Positions 8,147 to 17,204 of a stretch of 64,000 bases of DNA are shown piece after piece. The translations under genes were made by a program, and so were the position numbers. The notes under the pieces are model-generated. The model made no database searches, was not told the DNA's origin, and saw only the letters and a list, made by a program, of their open reading frames with translations. Source of the stretch: Paenibacillus taihuensis. GTDB taxonomy: Bacteria > Bacillota > Bacilli > Paenibacillales > Paenibacillaceae. Within the stretch, counting starts at the first letter, position 1, and each line of letters begins with the position of its first letter. Location: contig NZ_QTTN01000013.1 in NCBI RefSeq assembly GCF_003386535.1, positions 1 to 64,000 on the forward strand. The letters run 5' to 3'.

Positions 8147-11100
8147 TTAGTTCTCCGAAATCAGCTCAATCCATTCATTATATTCCGTTTGCAGCTTGGA
8201 GTACTCAATCTGCAGCTTACTGTGGTCCGTTTGCAGCTTGGCGTGCGAGTCACGAAGCTGCTGCTCCGCTTGGCCGGCCTCCTGCAAAGCGGCTTCCAGC
8301 TCGGCGAGGCGTTCGCTAATTTGCTCCGCTTCCTGCTTCGCTTTGATTGCTTCCTCTTCGCTTAGCAGCAGCTGCTCCAGCAGCCCGGCTTCCGCCTCCG
8401 CATGCGCTGCAGCTTCCTGCTTCGCAAGCTGAATCTCCGAGTCAGCCATCTGCACCTGATCCTGCAGCTTCGCCGATGCTTCCTCCGCAACTCGCTCGGC
8501 TTCCGCCATGTGCTGGCGCGCTTCGCGCATCAGGTCGAATGCGCGATCTTCTGCCATTTGCAGCTTGGCGGTGAGCTCATCCTTCTGCTCCGCGATCTGC
8601 TTCAGCTCCTGCTGCAGCGCATCGCGTTGTTCTGCCAGCTGATGCTGCTGATACTTGCTGCCTTCAGCCGATTGCTGCGTTTCTTTCAGCTGCGCGCGCA
8701 GGTCAGCAAGCTGTTCCTCTAGCTCTTGCAGCGCTTCTTGGCGGCGCTGCTCGTTCTGCTGGATGGAAGCCATCGTCTGCTCCATCTGCGAAATCGCATG
8801 CTCGCGCTCGTGAAGCTGCTGCTCGAGACGGCTAACCGTCTTGCGAAGCAGCTCGTCCTGCTCGGCTGCTTCCAGAGCGAACAGCTCTGCTTCCTCTTCT
8901 GCCTCTCCCAGCTTCGCCTGCATAACGCTCAGCTCGCGTCCGCTCTCATCAAGCAGCGCGGAGAGCGATTCGCGCTCGCTCTGCCATGTCGCCTGAGCGC
9001 TTGCTGCCGCTTCTTCCAGCGCCATGTAACGTCGCTCCGACTCGGCGCGGAGCACTTCCAGCTCTTGCTTATATTTAGCGGCAACTGCCGCCGCTTCATG
9101 TTCGCCTTCTTGCAGCGCTTCTTCAAACAGCGCTTGCGCCGTGCTCCGTTCCTGCTCAAGCACGCGTGCTGCTTCCTCGCGCTCCTGCGCAAGCTCGGCT
9201 TGATGCTTCTCGCGCAATTGCGCTACCGCTGCCGCGGCTTCCTCACGGGCCACGGCAAGTGCTGCTGCCGCTTCCTCGCGCTCGATCTCAAGCGTGGTTT
9301 GCGACTCTAGGCGCAGCTGCGACAGCTGCTCCTCAGCCGCTGCGGCTGCTTGCGCCGCTTCGCTGCGAAGACGGTCGAACCGCTCGCGTGCCGCTTGGCG
9401 GATACGCTCGACTTCCGCTTCTGCATTCGCGCGTGCTTGCTCCGCTTGCTGCAGCAGATCTGCCCGCGTTTCCTCGAACATCTCAGCCGCTGCAGTAGCT
9501 GCAGCCTCATGCAGCATGCGTTCTCTGCTGAACTCTTCTTCGTGAGCCGCAATCGCATCCGCTAGCTGCATCTCTGCTGCTTTGCGTTCGCTAGCCAGCT
9601 GCGCTTCGAGCGCTTTGAATTCGCGCGCGTGCTGTTCGCTTGCCGTACGCAGTGCGATAGCTTGCTCTTCGAGCTCAAGCTCTTGCTCGAAGCGCTGCTC
9701 CGCCATCGCTGCTTCGAGCTGTTCACGCAGCTGCGCAAGCTCGGCTGCTGCCGCTTCGCGTGCTTCTGCCAGCAGCGCTGCCGCTGCTTCTTGCTCGCGA
9801 GCCAGCTCTGCACGGCTCGCTTCGCGCGTCTGCTCCAGCTGCCCTTGCAGCGCCGTTTGCTCGCGCTCGTGCTCTTCGCGTGCTCTGCGCAGCGCGATAG
9901 CGCCGGCTTCGAGCTCAAGCTCTTGCTCGAAGCGCTGCTCCGCCATCGCGTCTTCAAGCTGCTCGCGCAGCTGCGCAAGCTCGGCCGCTGCCGCTTCGCG
10001 CGCTTCTGCAAGCAGCGCTGCCGCTGCCTCTTGCTCGCGAGCCAACTCTGCGCGGCCTGCTTCGATTGCCTGCTCCAGCTGCGCTTGGAGCGCCGCCTGC
10101 TCGCGCGCATGATCTTCGCGCACAGTGCGCAGCGCGTTCGCCTGCTCTTCGAGCTCAAGCTCCTGCTCAAGTCGCAGCTCAGCCATCGCGTCTTCAAGCT
10201 GCTCGCGCAGCTGTGCAAGCTCCGCTGCTGCAAGCTCACGTTCGCCAGCCAGCTCTGCCGCTGCCGATTCCACCACATGCTCAAGGCGTCCTTGCAGTCC
10301 CGATCTGACTTGCTCCAGCTCCACACGAGCTGCTTCCTGATCATTCTCCCGCTCCGCTGTAAGCTCTATCCATACGCGTTCAAGCTCCGCCTTGGAAGCT
10401 GCCACGGCCTCGCGCTCAGTCGCGAGCAGTGCCTCCAGCTCGCCGCGCACTCGCGTCAGCTCCACTGCTGCCGCTTCACGCTCACTTGCAAGCTCCTCTG
10501 CCGCAAAATGAATCGCTTCGTCCATGCGTTCTTGCAAGCCGACGCTTGTCCGCTCCAGCTCTTCGCGCGCAGACTCGCGCTCGCTAGCCAGCTTCGCTTC
10601 CAGTTCGCCGCGCACGCGCTCAATCTCTTCTCGCGCTACTTCACGCTCGAACTCCAGCGTCTCCGCCGCGTTCTCGCGCTCGCCGGCGAGCAGTGCTTCA
10701 AGCTCGCCGCGCACTCGTGCGAGCTCCGCTGCTGCCGCTTCGCGTTCATTCGCTAGCTTCGCACCCGCTGTGCGCGCAGCTTCCTCCATGCGTCCTTGCA
10801 GGCCGGCGCTTGTCCGCTCCAGCTCTTCGCGCGCCATCTCGCGCTCATGCTCCAGCTGTGATTGCAGCTCACCATGCACGCGCTCTTGCTCCGCCTGCGC
10901 AGCAGCCGCTGTTTCACGCTCGTTCGCCAGCTGAGACTCGAGCTCACCGCGCACGCGTCCAAGCTCTTCGCGCGCCACTTCACGCTCGAACTCAAGCGTC
11001 TCTTCCGCGTTTGCACGCTCACTTACCAGCTTCGCTTCCAGCTCAGCACGCACGCGCTCCTGCTCCGCCGCTGCCGCCTCACGCTCACTCACCAGCTTCG

Positions 11101-12097
11101 ATTCCAGCTCAGCACGCACGCGCTCCTGCTCCGCCGCTGCCGCCTCAAGCTCACTTACCAGCTTCGCTTCCAGCTCAGCACGCACGCGCTCCTGCTCCGC
11201 CGCTGCCGCCTCAAGCTCACCACGCAATCGCTCCTGCTCGTCCCGCTCGCTCGCGAGCAGCTCTTCCAGCTCGCCGCGCACGATCGCCAGCTCCGCTGCA
11301 GCCTCTTCGCGCTCGCGCGCAAGCTCCGCTGCCGCTGCGCGGACCGCTTCCTCCATGCGCCCTTGCAGCATGGCGCTTGTCCGCTCCAGCTCTTCGAGCG
11401 CCGACTCTCGCTCGCTCTCCAGCTCCGCCTCGAACTCGTTAAGCACTCGCTCTTGCTCTGCTGCCGCAGCCGCACGTTCACTCGCTAGCTTCGCCTCAAG
11501 CTCACTGCGCACTTGCTCAAGCTCCGCCGCAGCTGCCCCTAGCTCGTTCGCCAGCTTCGCCTCCAGCTCGCCGCGCAGTCGCTCCAGTTCTTCTCGCGCA
11601 ACCTCGCGCTCGAATTCGAGCGTCTCCTCCGCAGCCGCACGCTCACTTGCAAGCTTCGCTTCAAATTCTCCGCGAATCCGCTTTTGCTCAGCTTCAAGCT
11701 CTCCGCGCACTCGCTCTCGCTCAGCCGCCGCGGATTCACGCTCGCTCGCAAGCTGAGCTTCCGCTCTCACGCGCTCCGCATCAATCTGCTGCTGCAGCTC
11801 ATCGAGCATCAGTTTTACTTGCTCAAGCTCCGCAACAGCAGCTCTGCGACGCTCCTCAATCTCGTGCATGCGCTCGTTCTCGCCGCGCAGACGGAAAACA
11901 TCTTCAGCCATATGTACTGCCGCAAGCATGGAAATTCTCGGCAAATCCAGCATCGGATATCCTTTTGCCAGCTTGTGCATATTCTCATCAACAAGCGCTG
12001 CGATGCGCTTGATGTAGTCGGGGTTCGTGTGTCCAGCCAATTTAAATTGGTTTCCGTATATATCAACCGTTACTCGTGTCCGATCGGCAGCGTTCAT
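8147..12097 (-). CDS. zapA: giant ZapA: FtsZ-ring protein domain fused to a very long coiled coil
   Basis: Residues 1-95 are a clear ZapA domain (TRVTVDIYGNQF, then the helical LVDENMHKLAK and MLAAVHMAED). In the family this domain binds FtsZ and bundles its filaments at the division site. ZapA is usually 85-150 residues; this product has 1316. From about residue 80 to the end it is almost pure Ala/Glu/Arg/Leu/Gln coiled coil with no visible cysteine, signal peptide or membrane span. The coil contains 22-residue repeats (about 11028-11230 in DNA), 80-residue repeats (about 9590-10240) and a recurring ELERTS-GLQGRMEEA segment. The last 35 residues are regular heptads (SKLQxEY) ending in NEWIELISEN. 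As a continuous helix the coil would be near 180 nm (about 1220 residues at 0.15 nm). It lies downstream of pheT as in B. subtilis, with GGAGG before the ATG. No frameshift is visible. Confidence 0.9.
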   Translation of the reverse strand: MNAADRTRVTVDIYGNQFKLAGHTNPDYIKRIAALVDENMHKLAKGYPMLDLPRISMLAAVHMAEDVFRLRGENERMHEIEERRRAAVAELEQVKLMLDELQQQIDAERVRAEAQLASERESAAAERERVRGELEAEQKRIRGEFEAKLASERAAAEETLEFEREVAREELERLRGELEAKLANELGAAAAELEQVRSELEAKLASERAAAAAEQERVLNEFEAELESERESALEELERTSAMLQGRMEEAVRAAAAELAREREEAAAELAIVRGELEELLASERDEQERLRGELEAAAAEQERVRAELEAKLVSELEAAAAEQERVRAELESKLVSEREAAAAEQERVRAELEAKLVSERANAEETLEFEREVAREELGRVRGELESQLANERETAAAAQAEQERVHGELQSQLEHEREMAREELERTSAGLQGRMEEAARTAGAKLANEREAAAAELARVRGELEALLAGERENAAETLEFEREVAREEIERVRGELEAKLASERESAREELERTSVGLQERMDEAIHFAAEELASEREAAAVELTRVRGELEALLATEREAVAASKAELERVWIELTAERENDQEAARVELEQVRSGLQGRLEHVVESAAAELAGERELAAAELAQLREQLEDAMAELRLEQELELEEQANALRTVREDHAREQAALQAQLEQAIEAGRAELAREQEAAAALLAEAREAAAAELAQLREQLEDAMAEQRFEQELELEAGAIALRRAREEHEREQTALQGQLEQTREASRAELAREQEAAAALLAEAREAAAAELAQLREQLEAAMAEQRFEQELELEEQAIALRTASEQHAREFKALEAQLASERKAAEMQLADAIAAHEEEFSRERMLHEAAATAAAEMFEETRADLLQQAEQARANAEAEVERIRQAARERFDRLRSEAAQAAAAAEEQLSQLRLESQTTLEIEREEAAAALAVAREEAAAAVAQLREKHQAELAQEREEAARVLEQERSTAQALFEEALQEGEHEAAAVAAKYKQELEVLRAESERRYMALEEAAASAQATWQSERESLSALLDESGRELSVMQAKLGEAEEEAELFALEAAEQDELLRKTVSRLEQQLHEREHAISQMEQTMASIQQNEQRRQEALQELEEQLADLRAQLKETQQSAEGSKYQQHQLAEQRDALQQELKQIAEQKDELTAKLQMAEDRAFDLMREARQHMAEAERVAEEASAKLQDQVQMADSEIQLAKQEAAAHAEAEAGLLEQLLLSEEEAIKAKQEAEQISERLAELEAALQEAGQAEQQLRDSHAKLQTDHSKLQIEYSKLQTEYNEWIELISEN
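9590..10240 (-). repeat. in-frame tandem repeat, 240-nt (80-residue) unit inside zapA
   Basis: The segment encoding ELAQLREQLE...QELELE...ELAREQEAAAALLAEAREA recurs at an exact 240-nt spacing, with the ELAQLREQLE codons near 9711, 9951 and 10191. There are two full copies and most of a third. Copies differ by scattered substitutions and keep the frame. Eighty residues is not a whole number of heptads. Confidence 0.88.
11028..11230 (-). repeat. in-frame tandem repeat, 66-nt (22-residue) unit inside zapA
   Basis: A block coding for AAAAEQERVRAELEAKLVSE recurs at 11041, 11107 and 11173, exactly 66 nt apart and nearly identical in DNA. Twenty-two residues equals two hendecads. More diverged copies continue on both sides, and a longer segment elsewhere repeats at 264 nt (4 x 66; 10551 and 10815). 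Confidence 0.88.
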
Positions 12098-12189
12098 AGG
12101 GGTGATCCTCCTATAATTTTCAAGATTCTATGCGACAATCGTTGCCATCTTCCACAATCATTCAAGATACAAGGTCTGACAAATAAGAT

Positions 12190-12290
12190 GAAGCCGCATC
12201 GATTTTTGTTCCTGTGCCGCACAAACATCCGCCTTTCGTGACATAGACCAGATATTTTTGCTTTGCAAAGAACTATTTCGATGCGGCTTC
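12190..12290. repeat. 13-bp inverted repeat between pheT and zapA
   Basis: Exact 13-nt arms, GAAGCCGCATCGA (12190-12202) and its complement (12278-12290), enclose about 75 nt. The repeat sits in the 206-nt gap between the pheT stop and the zapA start on the minus strand. No T-run follows on the minus side, so it is a weak terminator candidate; an mRNA stem-loop is possible. Confidence 0.7.
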
Positions 12291-12303
12291 CGGCATCTCC
12301 TGC

Positions 12304-14748
12304 CTATTTACGCAATTCTGCTGCAAAAGATTGTTCTAAATTTGCTACAACCTTGCCGTGCAGCTCCGTTACTTCTTCATCCGTCAATGTGCGCTCTGCG
12401 TGGCGGTAAACGAGCGACAATGCGACACTCTTCTTATCTGCTCCGAGCTTCTCGCCGGTATAGATGTCGAAGATGCGAACCGACTCCAGCAGCTCGCCTG
12501 CTGTCTCGCGAACAGCGCCTACGAGCTTGCCAGCTTGCACATCGCTGTTCAGCACAACTGCAATGTCGCGCTCCATCGCCGGGTAACGCGGCAGCGCTTT
12601 GTACACAATATCGAAGCTCGCTGCATCATACAGCGGCGCTAACTCTACTTCAAGCACATACGTATCGCCAAGATCGTGGTCGTTCTGCGTCGTAGGGTGC
12701 AATTGGCCCATGTAGCCGATCGTTACAGGACCGCGCTCGCCTGCGAACACAATAGCTGCCGTGCGGCCCGGGTGCATATGCTCCGGCTGAGCCGCTTCGT
12801 AGCTAATATCGCCGCTTACGCCGAGCAGATCAGTGATCGTCTCGATCATGCCTTTAATATCGTAGAAATCGTAAGCTTCCGCTTTGCGATTCCAAGCTGC
12901 GACATTTTTGTTGCCCGTCAGCAAGATCGCCAAACGATGCTTCTCATGCGGCAGACGAGACAGCTCCGCTTCTTCCGTGTGGAAGACGCTGCCGATTTCG
13001 AAGATGGCCACATCGTCGTTCTTCCGGTTGCGGTTGTAAGCCGCTGTTTCGAGCAGCTGCGGCAGCAGACTTGTGCGAAGCACGCTGCGGTCCTCGCTCA
13101 TAGGAAGCGCCAGACGAACAGGATACAGGTCTGCGCCAGTCAAAGCTGGGAACAGCTTCGTGCGATCCGGATGCGTGAACGAGTAGCTGATCACTTCATG
13201 AAGGCCTGCATCTGTCAGACGTTTGCGCAGCTCACGGCGGATCGCCTGCGGCTTCGTCAGTGCGCCTGGTGTTGCCGCGCCTTCAATTGCTGTCGTCGGA
13301 ATGTTGTCGTAGCCGTACAAACGGGCTACTTCTTCAATCAAGTCAACGTCGCGTGTAATGTCGCCGCGGCGCGAAGGTGTCTGAACGGTAAATACCCCAT
13401 CTGCGGAAAGTTCAAACGGGAACTGCAGCCGGCCGAAGATCGTCTCGATCTCAAGCTTCGACAGATCCGTACCGAGGTAGCGGTTGATTTTCTCGATGGA
13501 AACCTTAACAACCGTCTGCTGCGGCTGTTCAGCAAGCTCTTGAACGATGCCTTCCAGCACGAGACCGTCTGCATACTTCTCCATCAGAGCCGCTGCACGA
13601 TTAAGGGCAGGCACGACACGAGCCGGGTCTACGCCTTTCTCGAAACGAACGCTCGACTCGGAGCGAAGGCCGACTTGACGGGATGTTTTGCGGATTGTGC
13701 CGCCATCGAAGCGAGCCGATTCCAGCAGGATATTGACCGTACCGTCAGTGACTTCCGAAGTTGCACCGCCCATTACGCCTGCAAGCGCAATTGGCTCAAT
13801 GCCGTTCGTAATAACAAGCATGCTCGAATCCAGTTTGCGCTCTTGGCCATCAAGCGTCTCCATTACTTCGCCCTCATGCGCCATACGAACCACAATACGT
13901 CCGCCTTCTACTTTATCAGCATCAAAGGCGTGAAGCGGTTGGCCGTACTCCAGCATGACGAAGTTCGTAATGTCAACGACGTTGCTAATCGGGCGAATGC
14001 CTGCCGCCATTAGTCGGTTCTGCATCCATTGCGGCGAAGGACCAATCTTAACGCCTTTGATATAGCGTGCGGAGTAGTGCGAGCACTGCTCCTTCGCTTC
14101 AATACGAACGGACACATGCGCAGAAGCGTGATCTGCCGAATCGCTCACGCGGTTATCCGGCAGCTTAACGGGACGGCCTGTCAGTGCGCCTACTTCATAG
14201 GCAACGCCAAGCATGCTGAGGCAGTCCGAACGGTTCGGTGTGAGGTCAAGCTCAAGCACTTCGTCGTCGATAGCCAGCACATCAAGAATCGATGCGCCAA
14301 TCGGCGTGCCTTCAGGCAGGACAAGAATGCCTTCTTGCTGCTCTTTAGGAAGCAGCTTATCGTTCAGGCCAAGCTCCTTGGCCGAGCAGATCATACCCTG
14401 GGACTCTACGCCGCGTAGCTTCGCGCGCTTGATCGCGAAATCGCCTGGAAGCACTGCGCCGATTGTCGCAACGGGAACGAGCTGTCCTGCTGCAACGTTT
14501 TTCGCGCCGCAGACGATTTGAAGCACTTCAGGACCGCCAACATCAAGCGTACAAACGCTCAGTTTATCCGCATCCGGATGTTTCTCGCGAGTAAGCACGT
14601 GTCCTACAACGACACCTGTTACTCCTTTATTGCGGGATTCAACGACGTCGATCTCGATGCCGCCGCTTGTCATCAGTTCCGCCAGCTGTTCGCCGGTGTA
14701 ACCGTGCAAATCGATATATTCACTTAGCCATTTATATGAAACATTCAT
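12304..14748 (-). CDS. pheT: phenylalanine-tRNA ligase beta subunit
   Basis: This is the tRNA-binding and editing subunit of the alpha2-beta2 enzyme that charges tRNA-Phe in the cytoplasm. The 814 residues are near the usual 800-805 of Bacillota. Visible parts are the N-terminal tRNA-binding fold (about 40-155, VVGHVLTREKHPDADKL), the B3/B4 editing region, the B5 domain (about 405-480), the catalytic-like core, and the C-terminal ferredoxin-fold anticodon-binding domain (RYPAMERDIAVVL...). It starts 18 nt after the pheS stop and shares its T-box-controlled transcript. Confidence 0.97.
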   Translation of the reverse strand: MNVSYKWLSEYIDLHGYTGEQLAELMTSGGIEIDVVESRNKGVTGVVVGHVLTREKHPDADKLSVCTLDVGGPEVLQIVCGAKNVAAGQLVPVATIGAVLPGDFAIKRAKLRGVESQGMICSAKELGLNDKLLPKEQQEGILVLPEGTPIGASILDVLAIDDEVLELDLTPNRSDCLSMLGVAYEVGALTGRPVKLPDNRVSDSADHASAHVSVRIEAKEQCSHYSARYIKGVKIGPSPQWMQNRLMAAGIRPISNVVDITNFVMLEYGQPLHAFDADKVEGGRIVVRMAHEGEVMETLDGQERKLDSSMLVITNGIEPIALAGVMGGATSEVTDGTVNILLESARFDGGTIRKTSRQVGLRSESSVRFEKGVDPARVVPALNRAAALMEKYADGLVLEGIVQELAEQPQQTVVKVSIEKINRYLGTDLSKLEIETIFGRLQFPFELSADGVFTVQTPSRRGDITRDVDLIEEVARLYGYDNIPTTAIEGAATPGALTKPQAIRRELRKRLTDAGLHEVISYSFTHPDRTKLFPALTGADLYPVRLALPMSEDRSVLRTSLLPQLLETAAYNRNRKNDDVAIFEIGSVFHTEEAELSRLPHEKHRLAILLTGNKNVAAWNRKAEAYDFYDIKGMIETITDLLGVSGDISYEAAQPEHMHPGRTAAIVFAGERGPVTIGYMGQLHPTTQNDHDLGDTYVLEVELAPLYDAASFDIVYKALPRYPAMERDIAVVLNSDVQAGKLVGAVRETAGELLESVRIFDIYTGEKLGADKKSVALSLVYRHAERTLTDEEVTELHGKVVANLEQSFAAELRK

Positions 14749-14766
14749 CTTGAATTAGCCTCCTTC

Positions 14767-15798
14767 TCACATTCGGACAAACTGGCTCAGGAAGCGCAGA
14801 TCGTTCGTATAGAAATGACGAATATCGTCGATGCCGTACTTGAGGAGCGCGATACGCTCTACGCCCATACCGAATGCGAAGCCGCTGACTTCGTTCGGAT
14901 CGTAGCCGCCCATCTCGAGCACGCGAGGGTGAACCATGCCGCAGCCGAGAATTTCGAGCCAGCCTGTTTGCTTACACATCCGGCAGCCGTGACCGCCGCA
15001 CTGTACGCAAGTGACATCCACTTCTGCGCTCGGCTCCGTGAATGGGAAGAAGCTCGGACGCAGACGAATTTGCGCCTGCTTGCCGAACATTTGCTGCACG
15101 AACTGCAGCAATGTGCCTTTCAAGTCGCTCATGCGGATGTTCGGTCCGATTACGAGGCCTTCGATTTGGTTGAACTGGAACGAATGCGTCGCGTCGTCAT
15201 CGTCGCGGCGGTATACTTTGCCCGGGCAGATGACTTTAACCGGCTTGCCGTTCGTCGCTTTCATCGTGCGGACTTGAACCGGCGACGTGTGCGTACGCAT
15301 CAAGATATCTTCTGTTACATAGAAGGAATCCTGCATATCGCGTGCAGGGTGGTTCTTCGGCAGGTTCAGCGCTTCGAAGTTGTAGAAGTCGGATTCGACC
15401 TCAGGACCTTCCGCAATCGTATAGCCCATGCCGATAAAAGCATCCTCGATCTCCTGCGCCACTTTGTTCAGCGGGTGGATCGAGCCTGCGCCAAGCTTCT
15501 TGCCCGGCAGCGTGACGTCAATGGTCTCCTCGCGAAGGCGGTTCTCGGTCTCTGCTTGCTGGAATGCAGCTTGCTTCGCTTCAATAACCTCTTCAATCGC
15601 GGCACGTACTTCGTTACCGACTTGGCCGATAACTGGACGCTCTTCAGCGCTTAAGCTGCCCATGCCACGAAGAATTTCCGTGAGCGCGCCTTTCTTACCC
15701 AAATATTTGACCCGCAAATCATTCAACTGCTGCGGTCCGCCTACTTGCTGCAGCTCCTGCAGCGCCTCGACGCGCAATGCTTCCAAACGCTCTTTCAT
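14767..15798 (-). CDS. pheS: phenylalanine-tRNA ligase alpha subunit
   Basis: This is the catalytic subunit of PheRS. Class II motifs are visible: [11 protein letters not shown], the motif 2 region [18 protein letters not shown], and motif 3 [15 protein letters not shown]. There is a [12 protein letters not shown] segment, as in many bacterial PheS. I prefer the ATG at 15798 (343 residues, close to 344 in B. subtilis). The ATG at 15810 overlaps the AAGGG ribosome-binding site, which is better placed for the second ATG though still rather far. Expression is controlled by the T-box leader upstream. Confidence 0.95.
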   Translation of the reverse strand: MKERLEALRVEALQELQQVGGPQQLNDLRVKYLGKKGALTEILRGMGSLSAEERPVIGQVGNEVRAAIEEVIEAKQAAFQQAETENRLREETIDVTLPGKKLGAGSIHPLNKVAQEIEDAFIGMGYTIAEGPEVESDFYNFEALNLPKNHPARDMQDSFYVTEDILMRTHTSPVQVRTMKATNGKPVKVICPGKVYRRDDDDATHSFQFNQIEGLVIGPNIRMSDLKGTLLQFVQQMFGKQAQIRLRPSFFPFTEPSAEVDVTCVQCGGHGCRMCKQTGWLEILGCGMVHPRVLEMGGYDPNEVSGFAFGMGVERIALLKYGIDDIRHFYTNDLRFLSQFVRM

Positions 15799-15824
15799 CT
15801 TTTGACCCATTCCCTTCTCTCGGC

Positions 15825-16118
15825 AAATAAAAAACGGTCCCTTCTCCCCGTAAGGGACGAAAGAACCGTGTTACCACCCTAATTCAAACTTCCGCGCTTC
15901 AACATTCCCGCGAAAAAGTTTCTCATACTCCGGATATCGGCCGGATGACCGGTACTCTCTACCAAGCTTCAGCCTTCTAGAAGCTGATGCCCTTCAAAAG
16001 TCTGCTCGGAAGCGAACTTCGGCAGCCTGATTTCCTAAAGACGCTCTCAATCTGCGGCGTCTTCTCCCTGTTAAGAAAGCACTGCGTACTCTTCTTCCTC
16101 ATCGCATTGGCATATATA
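15825..16118 (-). ncRNA. T-box leader (tRNA-Phe sensing) of pheST
   Basis: On the minus strand the leader holds the conserved T-box AGGGTGGTAACACGG (15866-15880), followed by a terminator hairpin and then pheS. T-box leaders bind uncharged tRNA and let transcription continue when charging falls. A UUC triplet suited to tRNA-Phe lies in a stem-flanked segment (16016-16014) and is the likely specifier; an AGUA-type bulge lies upstream in GAAGAGUACGC. The placement of the specifier loop is inferred; the T-box sequence itself is clear. Confidence 0.92.
15826..15859 (-). terminator. T-box regulated terminator before pheS
   Basis: The hairpin CGTCCCTT-loop-AAGGGACCG (15834-15859) is followed by six T. 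It directly follows the T-box sequence, which would pair into the competing antiterminator. Confidence 0.88.
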
Positions 16119-16124
16119 GCTTTT

Positions 16125-16154
16125 ATTATACGTAATACTGGCGGTTCTTCGCAA
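16125..16154 (-). promoter_or_regulatory. sigma-A promoter of pheST
   Basis: A perfect -10 TATAAT (16130-16125) and a -35 TTGCGA (16154-16149) are separated by 18 nt. The start of the T-box leader would fall near 16118. The promoter lies in the 3' flank of the upstream hydrolase gene. Confidence 0.7.
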
Positions 16155-16206
16155 GTCTGCTCCGCGCAAAACCCGTGCATCGATTGCATTACAGAGCGGG
16201 TACGCC

Positions 16207-17040
16207 TTATTTTGCGCGTTGAAGGGTAGCGCGCAGCACCTCCGCCCATTCCCGAGGCATATCCAAATACGACAGATGATTCCCGGGAAAGCGCACCAAT
16301 TCGCAGCCGAGCTTCTCCGCAAGGATCTGCGCGGTACGACCGTAGTATAGCTTTTTGTCACGCGTCGTTTCTCCGACTGCCATGAAAATTTTCGCCTTAG
16401 TTGATTGCAATGCTGCGTAGTCAGGCGAATAATTCGTGAAGGCCAGCATCTCATGCTTAACGAAATATTCGTGGTTTAACCCAATTCTTTCCGACAGCTC
16501 TTTCGGAACCGCCTTATAGGTTTGCGAAGGGATTTTGGTCGAAAGCCCAAACTTCAGCATCGCCCATCTATGCCCGTATCGCCAGCCCACACGATATACC
16601 TCTGCAAAGAAACGTTGCCACTTGGCGCCGTCCGGCAGCACTTTCAGCACAGGCGGCTCATGTACGACGAAGGCATTAACTTCGCTGCGCTGCTCCTTCG
16701 CCATCTCCATGGCGATTATTGCGCCTCCGCTATTGCCGAAGACGAACGCAGGCTCTCCCGGACAAACCGCCTGCAGGATAGCAAATCCGTCACGCGCTTG
16801 CTGGTTAATCGTAAAGTTTATCGGTTCGTTCCTCGAACTGCGCGAATTCCCGCGCCTGTCGTAGGTAATAACCTTATATTCGTCCGAGAGGATTTCGGCC
16901 ACTCGCGTAAAGAAACCGGCATCTCCGCCTCCGCCGGAAATCATAAGCAGCGGTGGGTCTTGTCCTCGCGTCTCATAATATAAGATATCGCCTTCCGTTT
17001 GCACGGAGCCGACCTTCACTTCCGTATGCTGATTCGTCAT
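16207..17040 (-). CDS. alpha/beta-hydrolase fold protein
   Basis: The 277-residue protein has the alpha/beta hydrolase pattern: an oxyanion-type GGGG segment after strand 3 (MISGGGGDAG), YDRRGNSRS, the nucleophile elbow GNSGG with its serine near residue 104, and a C-terminal His in FPGNHLSYLD. No signal peptide is seen, so it should be cytoplasmic. It resembles small soluble esterases/lyases of this fold; the substrate is unknown. It ends about 50 nt before the pheST promoter and reads in the same direction. It seems to be a single-gene unit. Confidence 0.82.
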   Translation of the reverse strand: MTNQHTEVKVGSVQTEGDILYYETRGQDPPLLMISGGGGDAGFFTRVAEILSDEYKVITYDRRGNSRSSRNEPINFTINQQARDGFAILQAVCPGEPAFVFGNSGGAIIAMEMAKEQRSEVNAFVVHEPPVLKVLPDGAKWQRFFAEVYRVGWRYGHRWAMLKFGLSTKIPSQTYKAVPKELSERIGLNHEYFVKHEMLAFTNYSPDYAALQSTKAKIFMAVGETTRDKKLYYGRTAQILAEKLGCELVRFPGNHLSYLDMPREWAEVLRATLQRAK

Positions 17041-17150
17041 TTAAGATTCCATCCTCCGTGTGCCAGTCATTGTGGCTCTACAATAACAAGCATTTATGAA
17101 CGGAGGATGAATCAGCAGTTTCAGCTGCCGGTTTGGTTTCTTTACAATGC

Positions 17151-17173
17151 AAAAAGCCGCGGTGATCGCGGCT
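17151..17173 (-). terminator. terminator of the copper operon
   Basis: On the minus strand the hairpin AGCCGCG-ATCAC-CGCGGCT is followed by TTTTTG. It lies 31 nt after the ycnI stop codon. Confidence 0.88.
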
Positions 17174-17204
17174 TCCATACGAACTGTCTTTATAATATTT
17201 TGGG

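Noticed and set aside
8196-12012. Many long open frames on the plus strand and in other minus frames across zapA, some over 370 codons
   Set aside because: They come from the repetitive, stop-poor Ala/Glu/Arg codon pattern of the coil; they lack ribosome-binding sites and family sequence.
16163-16218. 9-bp inverted repeat at the end of the hydrolase gene as its terminator
   Set aside because: Arms CGCGCAAAA/TTTTGCGCG are exact, but the loop is long, no T-run follows and the repeat starts inside the coding end; left undecided.
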